In this document: positions 47,942-57,059 of the stretch, in pieces
Layout: each line of letters begins with the position of its first letter
Numbering within the stretch: position 1 is the first letter of the stretch
Made by a program: the position numbers and the translations under genes
The notes under the pieces: generated by a model
What the model was told of the DNA's origin: nothing
Databases searched by the model: none
The model's input: the letters and a program-made list of their open reading frames with translations, nothing else
DNA from: DASYRM01 sp036004405
GTDB lineage: Bacteria; Acidobacteriota; Vicinamibacteria; Vicinamibacterales; UBA2999
Length of the DNA: 64,000 nucleotides
Direction of reading: 5' to 3'
NCBI GenBank assembly: GCA_036004405.1
Contig: DASYRM010000073.1
Coordinates: forward strand, 1 to 64,000

Positions 47942-50900
47942 ATGACCCCGCGTCGACCCTCAGGCTTTTCGGCTCTATTCCCCCTTCTTGCCCTCGCAGT
48001 TCTGCTCTTTGCGGTGCCAGCGTGGGCGCAGTTCGACACGGCGCAGGTGTCGGGCGCGATTCAGGACACGTCCGGCGGCGTTCTCCCGGGCGTGGACGTG
48101 GTGCTCGTCGCAGAAGGCACCGGCCTCGAGCGGCGGGCGGTGACGAACGAATCGGGGCTGTACACCTTCCCCAACGTCCCGGTCGGCGACTATCGCATCA
48201 ATGCGACGCTGTCGGGCTTCAAGCCGGTCGCCAGGACGGGTGTGCGCGTGAACGCCGGCGTCAACATCCGCGTCGACGTGCAGCTCGAAGTCGGCGGACT
48301 CTCGGAGACGGTGCAGGTTCAGGCGGCGACGACGCTCGTCGATACAGGGGTGGTCGGCCGCACCGTGGGTGCCCAACAGATCGCCGACACGCCGCTCAGC
48401 TCGCGCCGCGCCACCCAGGTCGCGCAGCTCGTGCCCGGCACGATCGGCGGCAACCTGGGAGGCCTGCCGGGTGGGGCGTTCACGTTCGCCACCGGCATCA
48501 CCTCCATCAACGGCGGGCGCTCCGAGGAGTTCATGACCACCGTCGATGGCGCCCCCTCCATCCGTGTGCGCGCCAACGGCGGCTTCACGATGGGCATGCA
48601 GAACGCCGACACGGTGGAGGAGGTGCAGGTTCTGACCACCAACTATCAGGCCGAGCACGGCCGCGCGTCGGCGGGCCTGCTGCGCCTCGTCACCAAGAGC
48701 GGCGGGCAGCAGTTCCGCGGCAACGGGTTCTGGACCCTCCAGGACGACTCGCTCAACGCCAACTCCTGGACCAACAACCGGGCCGGCATCGTGAAGTCGC
48801 CGTCCAACTTCAATCAGTACGGCTTCACGCTCGGCGGCCCCATCTACATCCCCGGCGGGTTCAACTCCGACAAGTCCAAGCTGTTCTTCTACTGGGGCGA
48901 AGAGTGGGACCGCATCCGCTCGGTGGAGAACCAGCTGGCGATCGTGCCGTCGGCCGCCATGCGGAACGGCGACTTCAGCGAGCTGCTGAACCCGGCGAAC
49001 CCGTACTACCGGGCCGTGCGACTGATTCGCGACCCCCTCACCGGGCTGCCGTGCACCGCCGCCGATCAGCGCGGCTGCTTCCAGGGCAACATCATCCCGC
49101 GCGATCGCATCAGCCCCAACGGTCTGGCGCTCCTGAACTCGTATCCGCTGCCCACCCCCGGCTTCCAGCAGGGCACCAACAACTGGATCGGCACGCCGGC
49201 CACGTTCGACGACACGCGCAAGGACAGCATCAAGATCGACTTCGTGCCGCTCAACAACCATCGCATCGCCGTGCGGTCGACGTGGGCGCCGCACGTGTGG
49301 AACGATCCCGAGTCGGCCACCGCGTTTTCGTCGATCTGGAACTATCCGGGCCAGACGGGAGCCGCGACCTACACGGGAACCCTGTCCTCGTCACTCATCA
49401 ACGAGGCGTCGTTCTCATGGGGCTCGACCAAGCCGTCGCGGTTCTTCGGCCAGCGGAACTGCGACTACTGTCCTGGCGGCACCGGGAGCGTGCCGTATCC
49501 GACGCGCTCGTCGATCGGCTTGAACTATCCGTTCCTGTTCCCCAACACGAAGCTCGATCCCGACAAGCTGTCGAACCTGACGATTCAGAGCTTGAGCACG
49601 CTGACGTTGAACCAGTATCCGGGCTACTGGTACGACTTCGTGTTCCTCTGGTCCGACAGCGTGACGAAGATCCGCGGCAACCACACGTTCAAAGGCGGCG
49701 TGTCGGTGGAACGCTCGGGTATGAAGGACCAGATTCAGCTCAGCGCGGCCTCGGCACCTGCGACGACGAACCAGAACGGCTCGTTCCGGTTCACCGATAC
49801 GACGCGCACCGACGGCAGCGGCCTGGCCATTTCCAACGCACTGCTCGGGCTGTTCGACGACTACACGGAGTTCGGCACCAAGCCGCTGACCAACTTCATC
49901 GGCATGGGCTACGACTTCTACGGGCAGGACAGCTGGAAGCCGACGCGCAAGCTGACGCTGGAGCTCGGCCTGCGCTATTCGCTGTGGCAGCAGTGGCGCG
50001 ACGAGAACAACGCCATCGCGTCGTTCCAGTCGGAGTTCTACAATCCGGCCAACGCCGTGACGATCGATCGCGCCAACGGCTCGATCGTGCCCGGCGGCGG
50101 CGACCCCTTCAATGGCATCGTGCTGCCAGGCGACAGCGCCAGCTCCGAAGCGCTCAGCCTTTTCCCGCAGCTCGCCGGCCTGGGCCGGCTGTATCACGGG
50201 TTGCCTCCCGGATTCGCGCCGGATCCGAAGGACGGCCTGCAGCCGCGGCTCGGGATGGCCTACGCGTTGAGCGACGCGATGACGATTCGCAGCGGCATCG
50301 GGCGCTTCCTGAACCGGCCGCAGATCAACACCAGCGCCGCCTACGGCTTCAACCCGCCGCTGTCTGAGATGGCGACCGTCATCAACGGCAATGTCGACGC
50401 GCCGGCGGGCGCCGCGCGGCGCACGTTCCCGCTCGTCATGGCCATGTTCTCGCCCGACTACGCCAACGCCAGCTCGTGGGCGTGGAACGTCACGACTGAT
50501 CGTCAGCTGCCGTGGCAGCACACCGCGCAGATCTCGTACGTCGGCCGCTCCGCGTCGAATCTCGAACGGGCGCGCAACATCAATCAGCTGCAGCCCGGCA
50601 CCATCCAGGCCAATCCGGGGGTGAACGCCAACGCCTTGCGGCCGTACAAAGGCTTCGGGAACATCACGCTGTACGAGACCACCGGCAAGTCGCGCTACAA
50701 CGCATTGCAGCTGCAGGTGGCGCGCCGCGCCTCGCGCGGTCTGGGCTACTCGCTGGCCTACACGAGGTCACAGACGAAGGACGATGGCAGCACGCGGCTC
50801 GAGATTCTCCCGAACGCCTACGACGATAGCGGCTACTACAGCATCTCGGCGCTCGATCGGCCGCACGTGCTGATCACCCAGGCGTCCTACCGCACGCCGG

Positions 50901-51409
50901 AGCTGAGGTCGGCTCCTGGCGTCATGCGGGGCGTGCTTGGAGATTGGAACATCGGTGGCGTGTTCCAGGCGCAGTCGGGTGTGCCCTTCGACGTGACCAC
51001 GACGGTGGATGTGGCCGGCGTGGGCCCGGGCAGCGGCCCCCAGTACTACAACGTCGTCGGCGACCCGAACACGGGGCGCACGGAGTTCGACGGTACGCGC
51101 GCCGTGTGGTTCAACAAGGACGCGTTCAAGATTCCTGCTGCAGGCACCTATGCGACCACGTGGGAGCGCAACCTCCTGCGGCAGCCGGGCTTCTGGGACC
51201 TGCACATGTCGCTGCGCAAGAGCGTGAGGTTCGGCACGCAGCGGGCGGAACTTCGGTGGGACGTGTTCAACGTGCTGAACCACCCGACGCTGGGAACGGT
51301 CATTGGCGGGGCCGCCGCCCAGACGAATCCGACCAGCGCGGACTTCGGGACGATCACGTCGAAGACCGGGAACCGCACGATGCAGATCGGCCTGCAGTAC
51401 GTGTTCTGA
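47942..51409 (+). CDS. Oar-like TonB-dependent receptor 2 with carboxypeptidase-regulatory domain
   Basis: An 1155-residue outer-membrane receptor. The start at ATG 47942 is preceded by GAGGAGG. A signal peptide (FSALFPLLALAVLLFAVPAWA) is followed by a carboxypeptidase regulatory-like domain at 33-115 (GAIQDTSGGVLPGVDVVLVAEG, GLYTFPNVPVGDYRINATLSG), then a plug (RRATQVAQLVPGTIGGNLGG, NADTVEEVQVLTTNYQAEHG, GLLRLVTKSGGQQFRGNGF) and a barrel that ends in the insertion motif LQYVF. Such proteins take up large or insoluble substrates or act in adhesion. It has its own strong promoter and a 16-base terminator-like hairpin. Confidence 0.93.
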   Translation: MTPRRPSGFSALFPLLALAVLLFAVPAWAQFDTAQVSGAIQDTSGGVLPGVDVVLVAEGTGLERRAVTNESGLYTFPNVPVGDYRINATLSGFKPVARTGVRVNAGVNIRVDVQLEVGGLSETVQVQAATTLVDTGVVGRTVGAQQIADTPLSSRRATQVAQLVPGTIGGNLGGLPGGAFTFATGITSINGGRSEEFMTTVDGAPSIRVRANGGFTMGMQNADTVEEVQVLTTNYQAEHGRASAGLLRLVTKSGGQQFRGNGFWTLQDDSLNANSWTNNRAGIVKSPSNFNQYGFTLGGPIYIPGGFNSDKSKLFFYWGEEWDRIRSVENQLAIVPSAAMRNGDFSELLNPANPYYRAVRLIRDPLTGLPCTAADQRGCFQGNIIPRDRISPNGLALLNSYPLPTPGFQQGTNNWIGTPATFDDTRKDSIKIDFVPLNNHRIAVRSTWAPHVWNDPESATAFSSIWNYPGQTGAATYTGTLSSSLINEASFSWGSTKPSRFFGQRNCDYCPGGTGSVPYPTRSSIGLNYPFLFPNTKLDPDKLSNLTIQSLSTLTLNQYPGYWYDFVFLWSDSVTKIRGNHTFKGGVSVERSGMKDQIQLSAASAPATTNQNGSFRFTDTTRTDGSGLAISNALLGLFDDYTEFGTKPLTNFIGMGYDFYGQDSWKPTRKLTLELGLRYSLWQQWRDENNAIASFQSEFYNPANAVTIDRANGSIVPGGGDPFNGIVLPGDSASSEALSLFPQLAGLGRLYHGLPPGFAPDPKDGLQPRLGMAYALSDAMTIRSGIGRFLNRPQINTSAAYGFNPPLSEMATVINGNVDAPAGAARRTFPLVMAMFSPDYANASSWAWNVTTDRQLPWQHTAQISYVGRSASNLERARNINQLQPGTIQANPGVNANALRPYKGFGNITLYETTGKSRYNALQLQVARRASRGLGYSLAYTRSQTKDDGSTRLEILPNAYDDSGYYSISALDRPHVLITQASYRTPELRSAPGVMRGVLGDWNIGGVFQAQSGVPFDVTTTVDVAGVGPGSGPQYYNVVGDPNTGRTEFDGTRAVWFNKDAFKIPAAGTYATTWERNLLRQPGFWDLHMSLRKSVRFGTQRAELRWDVFNVLNHPTLGTVIGGAAAQTNPTSADFGTITSKTGNRTMQIGLQYVF

Positions 51410-51415
51410 AACCTG

Positions 51416-51451
51416 CCACCGCCCGGCGGCGTTTTCGCCGCCGGGCGGTGG
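51416..51451. terminator. 16-bp perfect hairpin after TonB receptor 2
   Basis: CCACCGCCCGGCGGCG (51416-51431), loop TTTT, and its exact complement (51436-51451), beginning 7 bases after the receptor stop codon and ending 26 bases before the methyltransferase start. It lacks a T tract. It is likely to stop or attenuate transcription into the following operon. Confidence 0.72.
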
Positions 51452-51476
51452 CGACAGTTGTGCTACCGTCCAGTGC

Positions 51477-52274
51477 GTGTCGTTTCTGACGGACACGCTC
51501 GTCGGGTCTCTGAGGCTCCCCGAATCACGGCTGATCGCGGACCTCGACGATCCCAGGACGACGATCCTGCATGGGCAGATCATCCGCAGGAAACCCTTTC
51601 TCTTCCGCGTCTACCGGGAGTTCTACACACGGCTCGCCACCGGCCTCGGCGTCGCCGGCCCTGATTCGAGAGTGGTGGAACTGGGCAGCGGCGGCGGGTT
51701 CATCAAGGACGTGATGCCGGCGGCCGTCACCAGCGACATCCTGTCGGTGCCGGATGTCGACCTGCGCTTCTCCGCGGAGCGGATGCCGTTTGCCGACGAA
51801 TCGATCGATGCGTTCCTGATGATCAACGTGTTTCATCACGTCAAAGATCCCCGGGTGTTTCTGCGGGAACTGGACCGATCGCTCAAGCCGGGCGGACGGA
51901 TCCTGATGATCGAGCCGGCGAACACCGCCTGGGGGCGCTTCATCTCGAGTCACTTCCATCACGAGGACTTCGACCCGGCGGCGGACTGGAGAATCGAGGG
52001 GGACGGACCGTTGTCGCGAGCCAATGGCGCGCTGCCGTGGATCGTGTTCGGCCGGGACCGGGACGTCTTCGAGCGGGAATTCCCGCGGCTGCGGCTTGCC
52101 GCGTTCGACGCGCACATGCCGCTCAAATACCTGGTCAGCGGAGGGTTGTCGTTCCGGCAGCTCCTGCCGGGTGCCTGCTATGGACTCGTCGACCGGTTCG
52201 AGCGGCTGCTGCGGCCGTTCAATCGGTGGCTCGGGATGTTCTACTACGTGGCCCTGTCGAAGGGGGCGCGGTAG
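51477..52274 (+). CDS. Class I SAM-dependent methyltransferase
   Basis: A 265-residue protein. SAM-binding motif I is RVVELGSGGGFIKDV, motif II the DILSVPDVDLRFSAERMPF acidic segment, and motif III the post-FHHVKDPRVFLRELDRSLKPGGRILMIEP block typical of UbiE/Methyltransf_11 members. A hydrophobic-aromatic C-terminal part (LPGACYGLVDRFERLLRPF) suggests membrane or glycolipid contact. GTG 51477 is the best available start, without a clear ribosome-binding site. It is the first gene of a tightly packed cluster; the next starts 21 bases on. The substrate is likely a sugar or lipid-linked glycan. Confidence 0.85.
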   Translation: MSFLTDTLVGSLRLPESRLIADLDDPRTTILHGQIIRRKPFLFRVYREFYTRLATGLGVAGPDSRVVELGSGGGFIKDVMPAAVTSDILSVPDVDLRFSAERMPFADESIDAFLMINVFHHVKDPRVFLRELDRSLKPGGRILMIEPANTAWGRFISSHFHHEDFDPAADWRIEGDGPLSRANGALPWIVFGRDRDVFEREFPRLRLAAFDAHMPLKYLVSGGLSFRQLLPGACYGLVDRFERLLRPFNRWLGMFYYVALSKGAR

Positions 52275-52295
52275 ACCGCTGCGTCTCGAGCACGC

Positions 52296-53279
52296 ATGCC
52301 CATGATTGAACGCGAGCGCCAGACGGCCGTCGTCGTCATTCCGACCAAGAACGAAGAGAACACGATCCGCGCCGTCATCGCCGACGTCCGCGAGGCGTTC
52401 ACCACTCTGCCGTGCGACCTCGAGATCCTGATTACCGACGACTCGACGGACGCCACCCGCGAGATTGCGCGGGAGTGCGGGGCGCACGTGGTGAACGGTG
52501 GCGGTGAAGGTCTGGGATCGGCCATGTACCGCGGACTCAAGGAGGCGCTGTATTTCAACCCCGCGGTGATTCTCTCGATCGACGGCGACGGACAGAACGA
52601 TGCCAGGACCGAAATCCCACAGTTTGTCCGGCCGATCCTCGAGCGGCGGGCCGATCTGGTGCTCGGCTCGCGGTTCCTCAAAGAAGGGCTGGTCGGCTAT
52701 CGCTACCGTTCGGTCAATCTGCTGGGGACGCGCATCCTCAGCTGGATTCTCCGGCGGATGACCGGCTTGCCGTTGACCGACAGCCATGGCGGCATTCGCG
52801 CGATGGTGCCGGAGGTCGCGCGCGAGCTGCAGATCATCGGCAGCCATACCTACGTCCAGGAAACCATCGTCGACGCCTTCGAAAAAGGGTTCCGCCTCAT
52901 CGAGCTGCCCAGCGTGTGGCGCCAGCGGCAGTTCGGGCGGTCGCGAGTGGTCGGCAGCATCCCCCGGTACATCGCCTACACCCTGCCGGTGCTCCTGCTC
53001 CGCTCCGGCCAGCACATTCGCGCCCTCTACGCGCTGGGAAGCCTGCTCTTCGTCGGAGCGTTCGTGGTGTTTGGTGTGGTGTTCGTCGAGGAAGGGTTCA
53101 CGCTGGTCCTCGGCCATCGAACTCCCGCGCTCATCATGATTGCGCTGATGGTCATGGCCGGTTTGCAGATGCTCTTTTTCGGCTTCAGTTTTCAGCTGCT
53201 GAAGCAGATCAAGCGGGCCGTCGATCGCGTCGAGTACGGCGAACACAGCTCCCGCCTCATGAGGCGGACCGGGCCGTGA
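52296..53279 (+). CDS. Family 2 glycosyltransferase (dolichol-phosphate-mannose-synthase-like)
   Basis: A 327-residue protein with a GT-A domain: TAVVVIPTKNEENTIRAVI at the N-terminus, ILITDDSTDATREIA, the nucleotide-sugar metal motif SIDGDGQNDARTEI, then LVLGSRFLKEGLVGYRYRSVN and TDSHGGIRAM. Two C-terminal transmembrane helices (IRALYALGSLLFVGAFVVFGVV, LIMIALMVMAGLQMLFFGF) anchor it, as in polyprenyl-phosphate sugar transferases. It would add a sugar to a lipid carrier at the cytoplasmic face. Its TGA overlaps the start of the following gene (GTGA). Confidence 0.9.
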   Translation: MPMIERERQTAVVVIPTKNEENTIRAVIADVREAFTTLPCDLEILITDDSTDATREIARECGAHVVNGGGEGLGSAMYRGLKEALYFNPAVILSIDGDGQNDARTEIPQFVRPILERRADLVLGSRFLKEGLVGYRYRSVNLLGTRILSWILRRMTGLPLTDSHGGIRAMVPEVARELQIIGSHTYVQETIVDAFEKGFRLIELPSVWRQRQFGRSRVVGSIPRYIAYTLPVLLLRSGQHIRALYALGSLLFVGAFVVFGVVFVEEGFTLVLGHRTPALIMIALMVMAGLQMLFFGFSFQLLKQIKRAVDRVEYGEHSSRLMRRTGP

Positions 53280-54325
53280 CGGCGCCTCCGTTGCGAGCCG
53301 CGGTCGTCGGCATGGGGAAGCTCGGCCTGCTGCACGCCGGGCTGTTCAACGTGCTGCCCGGTACCCGGCTCGTCGCTCTTGCCGACACCTCCGACCAGAT
53401 GCTGCGTGCCGTTCAGTCCAAAGCCGCGGACATCGACACGTTCAATGACTATCGAGAGCTGCTGCGTCAGGTGCGGCCGGACCTCGTGGCGATTGCCACG
53501 CCGACGAGCTCGCACTGTGTCATCGCGGCCGAATGCGTCGCGGCGGGCGCGCACGTCTTCATCGAGAAACCGTTGTGCCTCCGCCCGGCGGACGCCGAGC
53601 CGCTGCTCGGGGCACTGCGGGACACGCCGCGGGTCACGATGGTCGGCTACATGACGAGGTTTCTCGAAACGTTCCGCAAGGGCAAGGAACTGATCGAGTC
53701 GGGAGTGCTGGGCCGCCTGCAGCTGCTGCGCTCGACGATGTACGTGGCGCAGCTGTTTCGCGCCGGCAAGGGGTGGCGGTACGACCCCGCCGTGTCGGGC
53801 GGCGGTGTGCTGATGACGCAGAACAGTCACCTCATCGACATGCTGCTCTGGATGTTCGGTCGCGTGGACCTGGTCAGCGCCCACACGTCGCACCTCTATT
53901 CACAGGACGTGGAGGATCACGCGCACGTCTTTTTCCAGTTCGCGAGCGGACTCCGTGGGTTTCTCGACGCCTCCTGGTCGGCGCGTCACTACCGGACCCC
54001 GACGATGGCGATCCACGTTCAAGGCGAGGCCGGGACGGTCGACGTGACCGACGATCGCGTCGCGCTCTTCCTGACCGAAGACCGGCAGGGTATGGCCGCC
54101 GGCTGGCACGAGTGGCGCAAGCCCGACCTCTATCGCGGGGTGCCGTTCGACGTAGGTGGCTCCCACTACACGTTGCAGGCGGTTCAGTTCCTGGACGCCA
54201 TTCGGGGCGGCGCCGCCGTCGAGTCCGACGTCCACTCCGCGCTCGACGTGCAGCGGGTGATCAGCGCCGCATACGACTCGGCCGCGCGCCGCGGGGCACC
54301 GGTCGTACCGGGAGCGACGTCGTGA
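53276..54325 (+). CDS. Gfo/Idh/MocA-family sugar oxidoreductase
   Basis: A 349-residue NAD(P)-dependent oxidoreductase. GTG 53276 overlaps the preceding TGA, so translation is coupled. The Rossmann motif is RAAVVGMGKLGLLHAGLF, the family signature EKPLCLRP sits at about residue 98, and the C-terminal alpha/beta domain carries the RFLETFRKGKELIESGVLG and SGGGVLMTQNSHLIDMLLW blocks, the latter with the catalytic His. Such enzymes oxidise or dehydrate sugar nucleotides or inositol. Its TGA overlaps the start of the next gene (GTGA). Confidence 0.9.
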   Translation: MTAPPLRAAVVGMGKLGLLHAGLFNVLPGTRLVALADTSDQMLRAVQSKAADIDTFNDYRELLRQVRPDLVAIATPTSSHCVIAAECVAAGAHVFIEKPLCLRPADAEPLLGALRDTPRVTMVGYMTRFLETFRKGKELIESGVLGRLQLLRSTMYVAQLFRAGKGWRYDPAVSGGGVLMTQNSHLIDMLLWMFGRVDLVSAHTSHLYSQDVEDHAHVFFQFASGLRGFLDASWSARHYRTPTMAIHVQGEAGTVDVTDDRVALFLTEDRQGMAAGWHEWRKPDLYRGVPFDVGGSHYTLQAVQFLDAIRGGAAVESDVHSALDVQRVISAAYDSAARRGAPVVPGATS

Positions 54326-55215
54326 GCGTGCCGCGGCCGGTCGCGCCGATCGTGCTGGGGCACAACGCCTTTTTCGGCGTGGACCATCTGTCGGCCCAAC
54401 GCGGCGGCGAGCGCGAGGCGTATTTCTCCGACCCCTCGCGCGTGCTGGAGATTGTCGAGGCCGCCCACGCCGCGGGCGCCGGCGGCATGATGATGTCCAC
54501 GCACGAGCGCGCGGTTCCGATCTGCGATCTGATTGCGCGTTCGGGCCGTCTGCGCGACGGGCTTCGCATCTATCCGCTGTTGCCCTATGCACAGAAGTAC
54601 GTGACGCGCTCGAACGAGGTCGGCATGATCAACGTCGTCCTCGAGATGCTGTCGGGGACGTCGCTGATGGGGAAGCTGAACCTGCTCTGGCAGGGCTCGA
54701 AGGCCGCGTTCACCAAGGACGTGAACGCGGTGATTTCCGCGGTGATGCAGGTGGAGCTGAAGCCGTTCCGCCAGCTCGATACTCACGCCGTGTTCCTGCA
54801 CGACACGCTCACCGACCTGGCGCTGGCGCTCGGCCTTCGCGACGTGTTCGAGTTCTATCTGACCGAGATTCCCCGGGTCGCCGACGCCGAGGCGGCGTTC
54901 ACCACGAAGAACCTGCCGCACTTTCTGGCCGCCTTCTCGGAGTGGGGGTTTCCCCGTCCACTGGTGATGACCCACTTCAACCGCGCGGGCTACCACATGA
55001 ACCCCGATCGCGTGCAGTGCGAGCAGGCCGTGGCCGCGCACCCGGTGAGCGTCCTGGCGATGGGCTCGCTGGCCTCGGGGTATCTCCAGCCCGACGAGGC
55101 GTACGCCTATCTGGGCCGGATTCCCAACATCGACGGTGTCGTGGTCGGGGTGTCGCGACGGTCTCACATCGACGAGACGTTCGCCGCCATCAAGAAGCAC
55201 ATGAGCCGTGCCTGA
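54322..55215 (+). CDS. Unassigned TIM-barrel-like protein, possibly aldo/keto-reductase-related
   Basis: A 297-residue protein starting at GTG 54322, inside the preceding stop codon. I do not recognise it with confidence. IVLGHNAFFGVDHLS opens it, GGMMMSTHERAVPICDL follows, and the end reads SVLAMGSLASGYLQPDEAY then IDGVVVGVSRRSHIDETFAAI, which is close to the aldo/keto-reductase C-terminal pattern (choice of strand, then a cofactor-phosphate site and a terminal helix). The catalytic Tyr/Lys pair of that family was not found. The gene is coupled both ways: its TGA overlaps the ATG of the asparagine synthase (TGATG). A role in sugar modification is inferred from context. Confidence 0.62.
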   Translation: MSVPRPVAPIVLGHNAFFGVDHLSAQRGGEREAYFSDPSRVLEIVEAAHAAGAGGMMMSTHERAVPICDLIARSGRLRDGLRIYPLLPYAQKYVTRSNEVGMINVVLEMLSGTSLMGKLNLLWQGSKAAFTKDVNAVISAVMQVELKPFRQLDTHAVFLHDTLTDLALALGLRDVFEFYLTEIPRVADAEAAFTTKNLPHFLAAFSEWGFPRPLVMTHFNRAGYHMNPDRVQCEQAVAAHPVSVLAMGSLASGYLQPDEAYAYLGRIPNIDGVVVGVSRRSHIDETFAAIKKHMSRA

Positions 55216-57059
55216 TGTGTGGCATTGCCGGCTATCTCGGACGGACCATTCCGGGATTGCTTCCTCGCATGATGATCGGAATCCGCCATCGCGGTCCGGA
55301 TGGAGACGGCGAATTCATCTCCTCGCCGCTGCACCTCGGTCACACGCGCCTGGCGGTCATCGATCTGCAGAGCGGCAGCCAGCCGATGTTCTCGGCCGGC
55401 CGGCGGCTGGTGACCGCCTACAACGGGGAGATCTACAACTATCTCGAGCTGCGCGCCGAGCTCGAGGCACGAGGGGCGCAGTTCCAGACCCGGTCCGACA
55501 CGGAAGTCATCCCGCTCGGGTTCCAGATCGACGGCCCCGGTTTCTTCGCGCGGCTCATCGGCATGTTCGCCTTCGCGCTCGCCGACGTCGATCGCCGCAC
55601 CCTCTATCTGGTGCGCGATCACTTCGGGATCAAGCCGCTGTACTACTCGAAGACCAGCGAGGGGCTCGCGTTCGGGTCGAGCGCGCAGTCGGTGGCCATG
55701 CACCCGGCGGTCGACCGCTCACTCAACCCGACGGCGATCCGCGACTACCTGCAGTTCCGCTATGTTCCCGGCGGCCGTCACTTCTTTTCCGGCGTCGAAA
55801 CGCTGCCGCCCGCCACCATCCTGGAGTGCGACTTCGACGGCGGCGTGTCCACCACGGAGTTCTGGACCCCTCGCCGGAGACGTCCGGAGGCGCGGACGGA
55901 TGTCGACGCGTGGGTGGACGACACCACGCAGCGGCTGGACGACTCGCTCCGCATCCAGTTGCGCGCCGACGTTCCGGTCGGCCTGTTTCTCTCGGGCGGC
56001 GTCGACTCTTCGGCGATCGCGACCTTCGCCGCCCGTCATGCCACCGGGCCGCTCACCGCGTACACCTACGCGATGGAAGGCGAGCACGACGAGGTCGCCG
56101 GGGCAGCGGCGGTGGTGCGACACGTGGGCGCGCGACACGTGACGGTGACGCCCGACGGGCAGGGCGGACTGTCGGGCCTGTACGAAGCGATCGCCTGCAT
56201 GGATCACCCGGTCGGCGACGCGATCGTGGTGCCGACCTATCACCTCTGCCAGGCCGCGGCCCGAGACCTCAAAGTGGTGCTGACCGGCGAGGGCGCTGAC
56301 GAGATATTCGGCGGCTACGTGCACTTCTCGGCGCTCCTGAAGCTGGAACGGCTGGCGCGCGCCGTGCCCTTCGCCCGCCGTATCGCGGGCGCCGTGGGCA
56401 TGCTGCCGGTGGCGCTGCTGAATCAGTTCTTCGACTACCAGGCGTCGCTCGGCCGCCTCGGGCGTCAAAAGCTGGCCAGGATGATCGAGCGGCTCGACGA
56501 TCCGCGCGCGCTCTACCGCCTGGCCAGCAGCATCATCGACGACGAGGACATCGTGGCCGCCGCCCACCTGGGCGCGCCGGCACGGGAGGCGCCGATCGAG
56601 CTGTCGTTGTCCGATCTGATGCAGGACACGGTCAGGACATGGCTGCCGTATCAGATTCTCAACAAGATGGATCAACTCAGCATGATCCACGGCCTCGAGG
56701 CACGTGTGCCGTTTCTCGATCCGCGACTCTACGATCTGCTGCTGACGGCGCCGGATTCGCTGTTCATCGATGGGCGAGACAACAAGGTCTTGCTGCGGCG
56801 CGTGCTGGAGCGCGCCGGTGGTGTCAACGCGCGCCGGCCGAAGTACGCTTTCCACGTGCCGATCGAGCAGCGCTATCGGGGCGAGCTGGTGTCGCTCTGC
56901 GACGAGTGGCTGGGCCCCGCCGTCACGTCCCGGCACGGCATCCTCAATCAACAGTTCATCCGCGCCAGCCTCGAGGCGCTGCGCGAAGGGGAGTTTCTGG
57001 CCTCGAAACGCCTGCTCGCCATGATCGGTCTCCATATGTGGCTCGACGCCCATGCGTGA
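55215..57059 (+). CDS. asnB: Glutamine-dependent asparagine synthase-type amidotransferase
   Basis: A 614-residue protein with both halves of AsnB: an N-terminal glutaminase whose nucleophile is Cys2 (MCGIAGYLG, HRGPDGDG, YNGEIYNYLELR) and a C-terminal ATP-pyrophosphatase domain with the PP-loop SGGVDSS at 260-266, VVLTGEGADEIFGGY and the FLDPRLYDLLLTAPD tail. It transfers ammonia from glutamine to an activated carboxylate. Within this cluster the substrate is more likely a sugar acid or glycan carboxylate than free aspartate; amidotransferases of this kind are common in surface-polysaccharide and exosortase loci. The gene starts within the preceding stop codon and overlaps the next gene by 8 bases. 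Confidence 0.92.
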   Translation: MCGIAGYLGRTIPGLLPRMMIGIRHRGPDGDGEFISSPLHLGHTRLAVIDLQSGSQPMFSAGRRLVTAYNGEIYNYLELRAELEARGAQFQTRSDTEVIPLGFQIDGPGFFARLIGMFAFALADVDRRTLYLVRDHFGIKPLYYSKTSEGLAFGSSAQSVAMHPAVDRSLNPTAIRDYLQFRYVPGGRHFFSGVETLPPATILECDFDGGVSTTEFWTPRRRRPEARTDVDAWVDDTTQRLDDSLRIQLRADVPVGLFLSGGVDSSAIATFAARHATGPLTAYTYAMEGEHDEVAGAAAVVRHVGARHVTVTPDGQGGLSGLYEAIACMDHPVGDAIVVPTYHLCQAAARDLKVVLTGEGADEIFGGYVHFSALLKLERLARAVPFARRIAGAVGMLPVALLNQFFDYQASLGRLGRQKLARMIERLDDPRALYRLASSIIDDEDIVAAAHLGAPAREAPIELSLSDLMQDTVRTWLPYQILNKMDQLSMIHGLEARVPFLDPRLYDLLLTAPDSLFIDGRDNKVLLRRVLERAGGVNARRPKYAFHVPIEQRYRGELVSLCDEWLGPAVTSRHGILNQQFIRASLEALREGEFLASKRLLAMIGLHMWLDAHA

